This document shows, in pieces, positions 1 to 12,089 of a stretch of 64,000 nt of DNA. Under the pieces are notes generated by a model. That model had not been told where the DNA came from. It worked only from the letters and a program-made list of their open reading frames with translations, and did no database searches. The stretch is from Phaeotremella fagi. Lineage: Eukaryota > Basidiomycota > Tremellomycetes > Tremellales > Phaeotremellaceae. Made by a program: the position numbers and the translations under genes. The stretch is from the NCBI GenBank assembly GCA_001599715.1, contig BCHU01000003.1, forward strand, positions 682,001-746,000, read 5' to 3'. How positions within the stretch are numbered: position 1 is the stretch's first letter; each line of letters begins with the position of its first letter.

Positions 1-2015
1 GATCTTGATGTCGAAGTAGCGAAATCAGTTGGGGTTTGGACTGGATCCAGAGTGGTCTTCAGTGATGATATCAGGTCAGTTCTTTCTCTCCATGATGATG
101 ATTCATACTTACAAGTGATAAAAGGAGCCCACGCACACAGACACCAACAACACCAAACAGAAATTCAGGTTCTTCATCAAGTCCAATATCCATCTCGTCA
201 TCCTCCCCCTCTCCCTCTCCGAAGAAACAACTACCCAGACCAAGGGGTGTACCAACTTATTCCTCCCCAATCCCACGGACGGCAAATACACCCCCTAAAT
301 TCACAAGATTACATCCTTTCTTCGCTGGTTCTCAAGACGTCAACATCACAGTGAGAGCTAAGAGTTTACCTAGTTCTCAACGACCCAGGATGGTCGCTCA
401 TTATAGTTCGACTTCGGAATCTGGTACAACGGCCACGAGTACGACTACGAATGGTGATTCGCAAGGTGACATTTCGATTTTTGATGATAGCCAAGAAAGA
501 GATTCTGGGAGGTTTGTCGATGACCGTGGGAATGAAGTCGAGATTGATCTGGAAGAAGTTGTTGAAAGAATCGAAACTTTGGAGATTGAATCGGAGAGAC
601 CTTCAAAATCATCGATGAGCAAATCCTCAATATACAGAAATACGACTCAAGCAGCTAAAACCTTAGAACAATATCCATTGTTTAACTACAAAACTTACAA
701 ACCAATGTTCAAACGCACTACCACGCAACCTCCAAAAGTAGTCTACACAACCAACAAAGATGAAATAAAAGATCTGATCTCATGTTTGAAATCAGAGGTA
801 ATAGGTTTCGACATGGAATGGCCAACGGCAGGTTGGAAAAAACAGATTGATAAAGATGGGAAAACGAAAAGTGTCCCTGTTGGAGGGGTTTTCAATGGCA
901 AGAAATGGGAGTTCAAGGAATTGAAAACTGCCTTGATTCAGATTTGTGATGAGAACTTGATTATTCTTGTTCATTTGAATGGGATGGTTGGTGAGTGTTT
1001 TGGGTGCTGTTTTACCGATTTTTACGGATCCTGATTTCCTGCTGCTTTTCTTAGAACCGCCTCAATGTCTCGTTGATCTCGTGAATGATCCAAAGATCTA
1101 TAAAGTCGGTGTCAACGTTAGAGGTAAGTAACAACTTTATTAACTCATTGTATAGCTTGATACAACAAGTGAAGTCGTTTACTGACGATTTGCTCTTACT
1201 TCCCAGGTGACGGCTCGAAACTAACGAGAGATTTCCCAAACCTCTTCCCACCTGAATCATCACCCAAATCATTATTAGAATTATCACAACTAGCACGTAA
1301 GATTGATCCAATCAGTACGGGACCCGGAAACACTTTAATATCAATGGCGAAACTCTGTCAATGGTATCTTGGTTGCGATCTTTTCAAAGGGGAGGTTAGA
1401 CGTAGTGATTGGAGTCAAAAACTAACAGAGGAACAGATTCAGTGTAGGTTTGGAATCTACTCTTCAGTTTCATCAAAAGTTTGGTGTTGATCGATTTGAC
1501 GTTTTAGACGCCGCTGATGATGTCTACGCTTCGTATATGATTTTCAGACATTTGAAATATCTTTCGGAAATCGCTGAAACTGAAATTGATTTACGATCTT
1601 GTTCGACAGATTTAGGTGGTTCTGTGATAACACCTTTGAATCCGAATGTTAATGGTTTGAATACGGAATCAGTAACCAAAGTGTATAAGAAACAACCGAC
1701 ACCCTCCCAAAGTCGAGCTTTCGAATTGTTTAAACAAGGTAACGAGATTCCAAAAATGGCTGTTGATCTGAATATAAAAGAGACTACCGTTCTGTAAGTC
1801 GAGCTACCAATCAATTGTAGCCACTTTCACTGACGACAACTCTCAGATCATATATCGTTTTAGCACTCAAGAATCTTGGATTAGAAAGTTTAGAGGTTAA
1901 CGATAGGAAACGATTGTTGGATCATATTCAACCAGGCAGTTTTGTGGCTAATGATCAATCGATTTTTTTGGAGGTTGTTAGGAAGAGTTTGGAGGTTGAG
2001 GAGACGGGTGCATGA
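1..2015 (+). CDS. WRN-like 3'-5' exonuclease with C-terminal helix-turn-helix (5' end outside window)
   Basis: This is a DEDD-family nuclease like the exonuclease half of Werner protein, expected to trim 3' DNA ends in the nucleus. Exons: 1-74 (partial), 161-990, 1055-1123, 1207-1443, 1508-1793, 1847-2015. The visible part is 554 residues. The first 220 are Ser/Pro-rich and disordered. The exonuclease fold follows, with ExoI (FDMEW, near residue 240), ExoII (GVNVRGDGSKLTRDF) and ExoIII (YAADDVYASY), so the acidic catalytic residues look intact. The last 110 residues hold a helix-turn-helix (FELFKQGNEIPKMAVDL) like the one that ends RecQ/WRN proteins. No helicase domain lies between the two. 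Frame is open at base 1, so the start is missing. The domain call is firm; the physiological role is inferred. Confidence 0.85.
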
Positions 2016-2444
2016 GAACCTTGGATTTAGGTGCGCTGTACAAGTATATTTTTTAGTATTCTTCGAGTTATTTGAATGGTTTGTATCTTTTGTACTCGTA
2101 CGTACAGTATCATAGGCATATGGATTCACTTAAGTTGTGACCTAGGTCATCATCCGTTTGTACTCGTTATCATGGATGTAAAGCTAACGAAACAGGTTAG
2201 ATATAGATTGAAAATACATCACTACTGTAATAAAAGGACTAAAATATAGGTTATATTATACAAATAAAGTAAATTCAAGGACTGAAAAATAAATTTAAGC
2301 TGATTTCAGGGGTATCAAGATAGATCATGTACGGTGAACAAAGAGGTAAGGAGATGAAGCAAGAATAGAAAGAACGATATAGTTAGAGAGATAATCACAG
2401 AGAGACATGTATGAATAAAGAAAGGAAATCAAAACTGTCGCTCG

Positions 2445-5123
2445 TCAACTAGAACCAGAAACTTCAATCTCCATACCTAAACCATTCCCATTCCCATCAT
2501 CCTCGTCATCACCATGATGACGACTATCATTCAAAATACTAATAAAAGGATGTTGATGGATACTATCATCTCTCAAACCCGTACTCGGTAAATCGTTAAT
2601 CTCATTGCCACCTTTGTTCTCGTTAGATAATCCATGTACATCCTGTCGACCATCGATATCCATCGGATGGTCTTGGATTTTATCAGTGTCCATATCGATT
2701 TCATGGATTTTATCTTTGGTTCTGGTACCTTGATCGTGTTGGTGATCGTGAGGGATTTTGAATGATAAAGGTGGTGGCGATTTGAAGAATGAATCGAATC
2801 CCATTTGATTTTGGTTGGGCAGATGATTCATCGATGACGATACGATGTTCTCACCGATCGGCTTCATACGTGGTGAATAAGGTGATTTACCTATCGAAGA
2901 TCTTCTTTCATTCTTTGATATACCGTTAGATTGATTCCCACCGTTGATCAAACCGATTCCAACTATCCCTGTTGGACCACTGAAAGAGTTTGATCTCGAT
3001 TTCGGGTTGATACCGGAGAACAATGGATATGGATGCGGATGTGAATGAGAATGTGAATGGGAGTATGAATGACGATGATCGTGGTGGTTGTGATGACGAT
3101 GGTTGGATTTAAAATAGTTTGATTGTTGATTAAGGAATTGATTTCGATCTATGGATTTAGGTGAGAACCCAGATTGATATATTCCAGGTGAAACAGTGGT
3201 AGGCGGGTGAGACTGTAATTGAGATTGAGATTGAAAACCGCTTGAATTGGGATTCGAATCGTCACTTAAACCAGTGAATGGATAAGAAGAACCTGGTGAG
3301 ATTTGTGAAGGGACTTGAACTTGGAACCCAGTTTGTAAAGATGGTAAAGATAGGTTGTGTAAGAAATGTTCACCGAAACCGTTTGGTAAAGAAATAGCTT
3401 GATTTTGATGATGATATTGAAGATGATGTTGGGTTTGATTAGGGAGATAGAAATGATTCGAGATATCTGTGTAACCTCTTCTAACCCATGGTCCACTTTG
3501 ATCGCTTTCGGGTAACTTCATTGAATCCTTTGATTTAACGTTCGAATGAGTGATATCATCAAATGTCATTGGTTCGCCAGCCAAAGGTGAAGACGGCGTG
3601 AACGTCGCCGTTGGCGGTTCATTCTGAACGCTTCTGGTACGTTTGTGACCTTGTTTAACTTGAATCTTGTTGTCTGGAAAGAAACCAATCGTTTGAGCTG
3701 GCGCCGTCTTAGGAATCGGGATTGGTTTTGATTGATCCCCAAATTCATCGGGTGAATCTGATTCACGATCAAGTTTGGTAAGTTTTGGAGGTGGCAAACT
3801 GAAGACTGAATTGGCGTAAAGCGGTAATCTCTCCAAAGGGTAACCTTGTTTATCGATCCCTTCCTCAGCATCAAGTTCTAGATCAAGGGAATCAGGTGAA
3901 CTTTCTCCGATGTTGTTACGGAGACTGTCTTTGACATCATCGAACAGTGGTTGATAAGCGTCTGGTGGTGAGGCCGCCGGACTGTTTTCAGATTCTGAAG
4001 TTTGTGAGAGAAGTTCATCGTTCTGAATAGCTCCTTTTCGAGATTGGGAAGGTCGAGGTGGGACTCTACGTTTGAACCCTGCTATCTCCTCTCGAGTTGA
4101 ATCTCGATGAAGATTGGGGTGTGCTGGTGCGTGTAAGTTTGAATCGGAGTGGTCTGCTTTCACTTACACCATGTGCTAGCGTCTGGATCGACGACACCTC
4201 GTTCCGTGTGACGAAGGCTGACTTTACGCATCCAGCCGTAGATCTATTCAATCGTTAGACTATACCCTTTTACTCAATATGCCACTTACATTCAACTGTC
4301 TCGAGAAACTGGCGAACCTGGTTTGTCGGTACACCAGTGGTAAAACTTTCTCTGCCAATTCTCCAGGTCGTTCGATGATAATGACTTGACCTGAGTCGTC
4401 CCATCGCATAATCTGAACAGGTGTAAGCTAAAATCGGGTTCAACGAAGCTGAGCTTACATGATGATAATCCTCTTGCGAGCTTTGTTTAAGTTAGTATCC
4501 ACGTTTACATACATGTAACGACACACTTACAGAATGCTACAGATGAAATTAGATTACATTTTTGCAATTAATGAAGAGACTTACGAATAAAGTTTTGTCA
4601 AAAAAGTAGCTTGTTTCCCTTCGACTCTTTTCGGAGGTTTAACTTTCGGTCTACCCTTTGTTCCCCCTCCACCACCTCTAGAATGAGAATGAGTTTGAAC
4701 ACCCAAACCTGAATTCCTTATATGAGGGTTATACCAAAAAGGATCATCTGGTTGAAGACGATTAATTTGACGAGGGAAATCACCACCTATAGGTAAGATT
4801 ATACCGTTTTCATTCTCGTTTTCGTTTTCGTAATCACAAGTTGTAGGTGGTACGGTTGAATCTCTGTTGAGAGGTCGAGTTTCATAGTATCCTTGTGGTG
4901 GCGGTGGGAAAGGATAACCTCTCGGGAAATTCTTGGGTTGCGGTTTGAACTGTTTGAAAGGTTTACAGTGGAATGGATCGTTGTGGTCTGACAATTCGTT
5001 TGAATCTTCGATAGGTGATTCTTCTGGTGAGACGTAGGGGTCTTGGGGTTCTGATTTGAAGGTTGGTAGATTTTTGTTGATGATTGGACCGTCGACAGCC
5101 CATGTAGGTGTTCTCTTCAACAT
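2445..5123 (-). CDS. HSF-type DNA-binding transcription factor
   Basis: This is an 814-residue nuclear regulator of the heat-shock-factor fold family. Exons (minus strand): 5123-4585, 4536-4531, 4480-4459, 4412-4290, 4243-4168, 4123-2445. The winged-helix domain spans about residues 169-275. It begins ATFLTKLYSILSQ, contains IMRWDDSGQVIII and FASFSRQLNIYGWMRK (recognition helix and wing), and ends FKRRVPP. It is assembled from five exons, one of them only 6 nt. The N-terminal 165 residues are Pro-rich with a Glu-Asn repeat. The C-terminal 540 residues are low complexity, with a His-rich patch (bases about 3020-3105) and an acidic tail. No HR-A/B coiled coil stands out, so it may be an HSF-like rather than the canonical HSF1 orthologue. 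The 5' leader probably holds an intron (donor at about 5238). Confidence 0.88.
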
Positions 5124-7293
5124 TTTTGGTAGATGAGTATGGGTATGGTTTGTCGGAGTCAATGATGCGATTGAATGATCTATCAAGGGATGGTTGACAT
5201 CAATAAGGATCAAGAATGGGTAGCACACACGACGTCACTTACTTCTCAGAAGGTGTTGATTGACTTCTTCAACCGGTTTAAAGGTATCGCAAAAAGGTTG
5301 GAGTGTGTGGATGACGTCTCTGGTTCTCGGGAGCAACAAAAGGGACGTGATCGTTTCCTGTGATAGTGGTTCAGATTAGTGACCGATGGATTCAACAAGT
5401 ACAACTATAATGAGAACTAAGAGAAAGGGATTGAGGGGATAACAAAGAAGGAATGTCGATTTGTCAAGACGACTGAACGTTTGGATGACAATGTGGAGAT
5501 GAAAGGATTATATATGCTTAATAAATGGAAAAAGATCCAGTGACGAAGGTGAAAAATCAATCAGGTGAAGAATAGGAAGAGAAAGAAAAGAAGACCCACT
5601 CTGGATTTGGTATTCAACTTTTAAGAATTTCTTATACTTTCCCAATAGTTTTTATTTCCTGTTTCGATATATCTCTTGAAATATACTTGTCAACCGCTTT
5701 TGATCTTTGAGGGGGATCGCTGGTGGGGATGAGATATAAGGGGTTGAGGGGTTGGTTTTTTAGGAAATATATCTTTGAGAAAGGAAGGACTACCTTTGTG
5801 TAAGTGAACCAGGAGATGTTGTGATCGATTGAGGTGAGGGAACAGGAAGCTGTGTAATTATCTTATATAATTACTCGATGGTGATATAGTTTGTTAGCGT
5901 TGATGTTGGTGTCGATGTCAGCAAACAGAGTGGTGGCAAATGATGGAAAGGTAATCTACGTGTGAGTAGTTGTTGACAAAGTAGTGAAGACTTGATTGAT
6001 TAGTGTTGATGTATAAAAAAAGCATGAGTGGCAAGAAAAAGATGGTGGGGAAGAAAATGAAGAGGTGGAAATGGAATGATGAATATCAAATAGTTAAGTT
6101 AGTGAATTTGTTAGTTGTGGTTTGTCAGTGTTGACAAGTAAGTGAGATGAGGCAATCAAAAACATGAGGCTAAGGAGGTGAGGTAGGGGGGCGGTAAACT
6201 TTCCATTCCGAATCGACTACTTGAATTCCAGATAAATCGGTATTCGATGGACGAGTACGAGTCCATACAGTACCGCCGGTAGCAGATCAGAGGTAGAGGT
6301 ACTGTAGACAATACTGTCTGATACACAAAAGACATAGCCCTGTGACAATATTCCTACCCCTTGAGGGATGAATGGTAGCTCCACATCTAGTGTTAATGGT
6401 GATGAATGTTTTAGTCCGAAGAGACCACACCCGAAAAAGGTAAGTGATATACTGGAATAAGTAAGAATATCGGTTTAAACACTAAAGAGGTAAGTCGCAG
6501 TCAAGTGAAAGCTTGAAGTAACGTATCGTATCATCCAGTTATCTTTTTGTTCTTGAATTCCTTTGAACGAAACGGAAACGGTCCTTTAGCCTCGAGGCGA
6601 GTCCTCGCTGCCTCCTGGCTGACGAAATGTTGATCGCCGTTCAAATTGCGACTCGTTAAGCGAGGTCAGGTCAGGTCATTCTGATGGATTGAATGTGTGT
6701 TGTGTTCACATCTAGTTGATTGGATTGGGTCACAACTCTATTTGATACACAACTCCACTCTTGACCGTGGCGGCTGTTTTAAACACTTCGACAAGTCGGA
6801 CCGTATACCGTACGTTAAATATGTTTTGTGAGTGATTTCAATTAAGTCCGCAGATGTAGACAGTCGTCATGTGCTATACTGAGTCTGTTGTAAACGTTCG
6901 TAGATAATTTCATTGTCTTGACTTTTGCTCTAGGCGAAATTGTGATTGATTGATGGAGTGCTTTGATTGATTGATTTGATCGTGACTAAAGTTTCATTTA
7001 TCAGATTGAACAAAAACTCCTTTTCAACTCCGTTTATCTCCTATATATCCGAATCGCAGTCGATCTTTTTCATCAGGCTAAGACTGACAGACATATGCAG
7101 CTGTCGGTGAAAGGTGGAAAAAGGGAATTTAGATGACCGTCATTGTACGAAGTAACAGAGACCAATGAGTGTTTCATAAAGCTATCGGCTTATAGTCAGC
7201 CGAGATCATCCTGGGGCTCCGCTCCTCGTTGTTTTTGTTTGAACCTTTCATTCCAACTTCAACTGGGAATACCACCAGAAGACAAAACAAAAA
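5124..7293. other. 2.2-kb divergent intergenic region between the HSF-type gene and PPM1
   Basis: No convincing coding sequence is seen here. The part next to the HSF-type gene probably holds its long 5' leader with at least one intron (minus-strand donor near 5238). The rest is AT-rich with purine-rich runs at about 5400-5600 and 6000-6200. Its length is unusual for this window, where divergent promoters are mostly under 300 bp. That suits a regulator gene with a long leader or upstream control region. Confidence 0.5.
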
Positions 7294-8690
7294 ATGTTAC
7301 CACCAAAGCAAAGATCTCTTGTAATAACACCAGACGACGCAATCAGATCAACAGATGATGATGCAGCTGCATCAAGGCTGTAAGTAAACCTCTTTCACAC
7401 CGATTCCATAACCAATTTGAAAAAAAATCCATTAGATCAGCGGTGAATTTAAATTATCTATCAGATCCATACGTCTCGTTACTCTACAAACCAAATATCT
7501 CAATGGCATCAGCAGGTCCAGGACCCAATTCTTATTCTTATTCGAACACGAATCGGAAACCCCCTTTAATAAACGTCGGAACCCATCATAGAACTTTTGC
7601 TATTGATCAACTTGTTGATCAGTTTTTATCTAGGGGTGGGAAACAGATCGTCAGTCTTGGTGCGGGTAGTGATACTAGATTCTGGAGGTTGATGGTGAGA
7701 TTCTTTTGCTTGATTCTGATAGGTAAGATTTTACTGATTTGTGTGTTTCAGTCGAGTAACGACGTACCGGATTTACATCATTATGTGGAACTTGATTTCC
7801 CTCATTTGACTTCACCAAAAGCTCAAAGAATAGTCAGATCATCAAAACTATCACAGCATCTAATAAAAAAGTCTAAAAGCAGAAACACAAATCAGGTTCC
7901 AAATGCTTCCCAAGCGGATCCAGAATCTACATCACCATCCCGCAAAGATCTGGAGAAACCTCATGTAATTTCTAAAGGTGGAACTCAACTTTCGTCAGAT
8001 CTGTATACACTGCTACCGATTGATCTTCGACAATCTTCGTCTCCCACGAACAGTCCATTGGATAGTGATTTATTACCTTTACTGGATGTTTCACTTCCTA
8101 CGCTTTTCTTGGCGGAATGCGTATTCTGTTATATGCAACCCGAGGAATCTAAGCGGGTTATACAATGGTTCGGCGAGAGGTTTGATCATTGTGTTGGATT
8201 GGTTTATGAGATGTGTGGACTGGAGTGAGTACTTCCGGATTCAGGTGGAGGTATAAATATTGAGTCCAGAATTAGAGACGCTTTTGGTCGAGTGATGAAA
8301 CGTAATCTCGCAGTGAGTCAAGTAAAACAACTCTGGTATCAAATACTAAAATTAAATCACAGTCAAGACATCTAAGTCTACCAGGCTCATCACCCTTCCC
8401 AACACCCCAATCCCAAGCCCAAAGATTCCTAGCCGAAGAATTAGGTTCCGGGATCTTCTCTCAAGCAGGATCCAAATCACTATGGGAAATACGTGAGAAC
8501 GTGATCCCATCAATCGAACTTCAACGGTAGGTTTCCTTGTTTTTGGTTTTCATGTTTCACAACGGCTGACGTAGTTAGGATATCGAAATTGGAAATGTTG
8601 GATGAAGTTGAGGAATTGAAATTGGTTCTTAGTCATTATTGTGTGGCTTGGGGTTGTAAGGGTGATAAATTGCTTGGGATGGGGTTATGA
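7294..8690 (+). CDS. PPM1: Leucine carboxyl methyltransferase 1 (PP2A methyltransferase)
   Basis: This enzyme transfers a methyl group from S-adenosylmethionine to the C-terminal leucine of the PP2A catalytic subunit, favouring holoenzyme assembly in the cytosol. Exons: 7294-7379, 7436-7694, 7752-8224, 8276-8312, 8363-8526, 8579-8690, giving 376 residues. Diagnostic stretches are SDPYVSLLY near the N terminus, the SAM-binding loop VSLGAGSDTRFWRL, HYVELDFPHLTSPKAQRI, LAECVFCYMQPEES, and the conserved end (SHYCVAWG). The intron at 7695-7751 is exactly 57 nt and has no stop, so its retention would keep frame; homology to the family puts RFWRLM next to SSNDVP, so it is read as an intron. A Ser-rich insert follows QRIVRSS. 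The start ATG begins with MLPPKQRS. Confidence 0.93.
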
Positions 8691-9490
8691 TGTACGGTGT
8701 GATGTGGTCCTGCCTGTGTCTGATTTAACTGTTATTGGGTACGTCTTGGACACGCGAACGATGAAATACTCGGTCTTGACTGGATGAGTAGTTGATCATT
8801 CGAATTCTATTTCCTTTGAAGATATCGACTCCTTCTCGTCACCTACACGCAAATGTCACCTCAAATTCTAATAGTATATACTGTGCTGGTACAGTACGAG
8901 TACATTCAATAAAATATAAAGTGGCGCTGAATTTGTATCACTCCAGAATTCGATTTGCACTGGTATAGCGTAAGTAGTTGATGGGTAATCGTAGTCTAAA
9001 GCACGGTGAAATAGAATCTTACTTTTGCTGGTACTACCTAGAAAAGTTTCTTTCCGAAGTTATGTCGTACAGTAATAACGTAATGTCATCTCTGCCAAGA
9101 AATTCATGACAATTGACTTATGGTCTCATTGGCAGGATGAGGACGAAGGATTGTGTACTGTATGTGCCTGTATGACGCCCCGAGATTATTCTCTTCAAGT
9201 GTATCCGTCGGACAAGTACTGACTGGTGCATGTAACTCAGGTATATGTTTGTTGATACTTGGTAACAGTGTGGGAAACGTTTCAACGAGTAACATATTGA
9301 TTTTATCATATTTTTCTGTTTGAGGCATGTCAGCTCATCCTCTCCCAACCCCAACACCAGATAACCCTTTTACCAACGAACACGGAATTAATGTTTTCAA
9401 GTGGGTTCCGTCCTCGTAGCTCTCAAACAGCATGATCGTGTGGGGAAACGCATTGATGGGTCCTTTAGGTATCTTGATGAACATGCTGAT
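8691..9490. other. Intergenic region upstream of the hemerythrin-domain gene
   Basis: This region is mostly non-coding. Bases 9327-9410 read as a plausible coding 5' end of the next gene but carry a frame break (see findings). A GTACGAGTAC sequence at 8894-8903 follows PPM1 and is the reverse complement of the GTACTCGTAC motif seen after several other genes. Confidence 0.5.
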
Positions 9491-10666
9491 ATGAGTAAAA
9501 CTGGTGCTTGGCAAGTCGCTTGGGGGTAAGTCTGGTATCATCAACAGAATTTGACAAGTGATTGATGACATGGAGTAGTGATCAAATGGCAGGGGTTCAT
9601 AAATTCCTTGGAGATTTGTTTGGTAGAATATATCTAGTAAGTTGAAGGGTCTCCATCATTCTTTTCATAAATATCAACTGACGTATTCCACGATTACACA
9701 GTTTGCAGAATTCGCAGTTGAACACGACGACATTGATAATTTCCTTGGATTCGCTGAAATCGCTTTATATCAGATTTGGGCTCATCATCATTTCGAAGGT
9801 GAGTTCCGGAACTTTCGCTAATCCGAGAAATGAGATTAACATATAACCCAGAAACTGAAGTTTTCCCTGCTCTCGAAAAAGCTGCTCAAACTGTATGTTC
9901 CCCTTCAATCTTCTTCAGTAAAAAAACTGAAACCATGTTTTAGGGAACGATGGCAATAAACGTAGAACAACATGCAGTATTCCATCAAGCTCTAGAAGTC
10001 ACCTGGCTCTATCTCCGTCAAACTCGAGAGAACCTTATTCCAAAACCAAAACTCTCACCTGTCCCCATCCCCCCACCAGAAGTTTTATCATTAAACGTAA
10101 AAGAAATTTCTGGATTGGACGTCACTAAACCATTTGATCCAGAAGGTTTACGAAGATATATGAAAACTTATGTTCCCGGTTTACTCGATCATCTGGTTGA
10201 TGAAGTCAAAACTTTGGATTCTGGGTTTATTGAGGAAGTTGGAGAGAAGAATTTGAAGGTTATCGATTTGATGGTTGAGAAACATTTACAGAGTTATGAT
10301 CCGGCTTGGTTCTTGTGCAGTGCTTATGGTAGGTTTTTGAAGTTTTTAATCAATTGTTAGGACATTGCTGAGCTGATACCGGTTGATCAAGCTTCAATGC
10401 CTATGTCGATTTGTAAAATTCAAATCCCAGTTCCGTTCCCTGTTAGGAGGTTGTTGATACCGGTGAGTTTTGAGTTTTGCTCTTTTACAGGAACGGGAAG
10501 GAAAGGGTGTTTGTGCTGATAAAGGGTACGTTAGTTCCTTTGGGGTCCACGGTATGCAGGATTTTGGCGTTATTGTCCGTATCCTGAGGTAAGTTTTGAC
10601 TTTCAGAGGACGATCGAAGACTAATCTTGCACTTTCTAGAATCTCACTTGGATTGGTACTGCTTGA
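9491..10666 (+). CDS. Hemerythrin (HHE cation-binding) domain protein
   Basis: This protein has a four-helix di-iron binding bundle of the HHE/hemerythrin class; fungal members are poorly characterised and may sense or store iron or oxygen. Exons: 9491-9525, 9579-9636, 9702-9798, 9852-9892, 9944-10328, 10392-10462, 10535-10588, 10640-10666, giving 255 residues from the Met at 9491. Candidate metal ligands lie in DQMAGVHKFLGDL, WAHHHFEETEVFPALEK and NVEQHAVFHQ, the usual H..HxxxE..H pattern. The C-terminal part (YDPAWFLCSAY, RYAGFWRYCPYP) matches the conserved tail of these fungal proteins. The true start is uncertain. An in-frame stretch (LVALKQHDRVGKRIDGSF) lies just upstream, and an ATG at 9327 opens a likely N terminus that is one base out of frame. 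Confidence 0.75.
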
Positions 10667-11079
10667 AACATGGTTGAATAATGTGAACTGTCGAATGTGT
10701 ATACAAACCATTTCTGCTGTTATTGTGAAGACGAATGAGTCCTTTATGTACATTACTTACTCTTGTTAATGGTCTTGAGCTTTGGCCGTACTTTCTATTT
10801 CAGCTGGAAGCAATGCTTCGTTTGATTTCCGTTTCAAAGCTACTTGTACTTGCATTTGTACATGATCGCCACACACAGTGACGTATTTGTGCCACACTTT
10901 AATTAAACCCGAAAACACCGAAAACACTCCACTTATCAGATATGAGCCGCTCATCTGCGTAAGCTAATGCTACTAAGCAACAATTAAATTTATCACCAAC
11001 AAACTACAAGTCACTTCTATTCAACAACAATAAGTAGTTTAATACAACAACACAACTACACATCCCAACCACAACCACA
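10667..11079. other. Intergenic spacer and ISU1 promoter/leader
   Basis: No supported gene is present. The last 100 bases before ISU1 are A/C-rich with CAACA-type repeats, typical of an unstructured fungal 5' leader. Confidence 0.5.
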
Positions 11080-12089
11080 ATGATGAGATCAGCTTTACGT
11101 ACCGCTTCAATAGCTTCATCTTCTTTCGTTAGACCAACAGCTGGAAGAGTTGTTGCAAGACCTCTAATCTCTGGTTTCCAAGTGGCGAAGAGAGGTTATC
11201 ACGAGAAGGTCAGTTTTATAATTCATCATTCGATCGAATTCAGTTACAGGATATACTGACAACCTATTGAACAGGTTATCGACCATTATGAAAATCCAAG
11301 AAATGTTCGTTTTAAAATTTCTCTCTTTTTTTTGGGGACCCTTCTTTTCATTCCCGACTCGATCTATTTTCAATTTAGATGAAATTGTTTTCTGACTTCT
11401 TTCTTTTAGGTCGGTAACTTACCTAAGAACGATGTTGATGTTGGAACTGGTTTAGTTGGTGCACCAGGTATGTTGTTTCTGTCATAATTTTTATATTGTT
11501 ATTAACGCATTGGTTTAGCTTGTGGAGAGTGAGTTATTATTTCCCATAACCGATTTCGACACTTTTCTTTCCCATTTTTTCATGTATTGATAATAATTTT
11601 CAGTGTCATGAAACTCCAAATCAGAGTCGATGATAATGGTAAATCCTCTCTTTTTGACATCAAAGGGTTTAACTAACACTGTCTCTAGGTATCATCTCTG
11701 AAGTCAAATTCAAGACTTTTGGATGTGGTTCGGCCATCGCTTCTTCTTCATACATGACTGAGAGAGTTAAGGGTATGACACTTGAACAAGCTGGAGCTGT
11801 CAAGAACACCGATATCGCCAAGGAACTCTGTCTACCACCAGTTAAACGTTCGTCATATCTCCCTTTGAAAGTTTTGGGTTAGACGTCTGATATCAATCTT
11901 TTCTTTTAGTTCATTGCTCGATGTTGGCTGAGGACGCTATCACCGCTGCAATCAAGGATTATCAATCGAAGAGAAGCAAGAGAATCACCCCTGATTTGGT
12001 GAGTTTTGTCGATACAACATCGAACACGAGCTGACATAAATTAGTCTGCTCAATCATCAGTTGGTGCCGCAGCAACCGCTTCTGCATAG
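11080..12089 (+). CDS. ISU1: Mitochondrial iron-sulfur cluster scaffold protein
   Basis: This is the scaffold on which the Nfs1/Isd11 desulfurase builds [2Fe-2S] clusters in the mitochondrial matrix. Exons: 11080-11208, 11275-11304, 11410-11467, 11519-11528, 11604-11638, 11689-11847, 11910-11998, 12045-12089, giving 184 residues. Residues 1-40 form an Arg/Ser-rich presequence. The mature protein starts KRGYHEKVIDHYENPRNVG. The three cluster cysteines sit in APACGDVMKL, FKTFGCGSAIASSS and KLHCSMLAEDA, and the LPPVK chaperone-binding motif for Ssq1 is intact. Exon 4 is only 10 nt and carries the first ligand cysteine. A Ser/Ala-rich tail follows. The invariant core makes the call firm. Seven introns in a 185-codon gene is dense even for this genome. 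Confidence 0.97.

Noticed and set aside
6580..6680. GC-rich stem-like sequence (cctcgaggcgagtcctcg..) considered as a tRNA
   Set aside because: No acceptor stem, anticodon arm or TTCGA box in the right order; no cloverleaf could be drawn.
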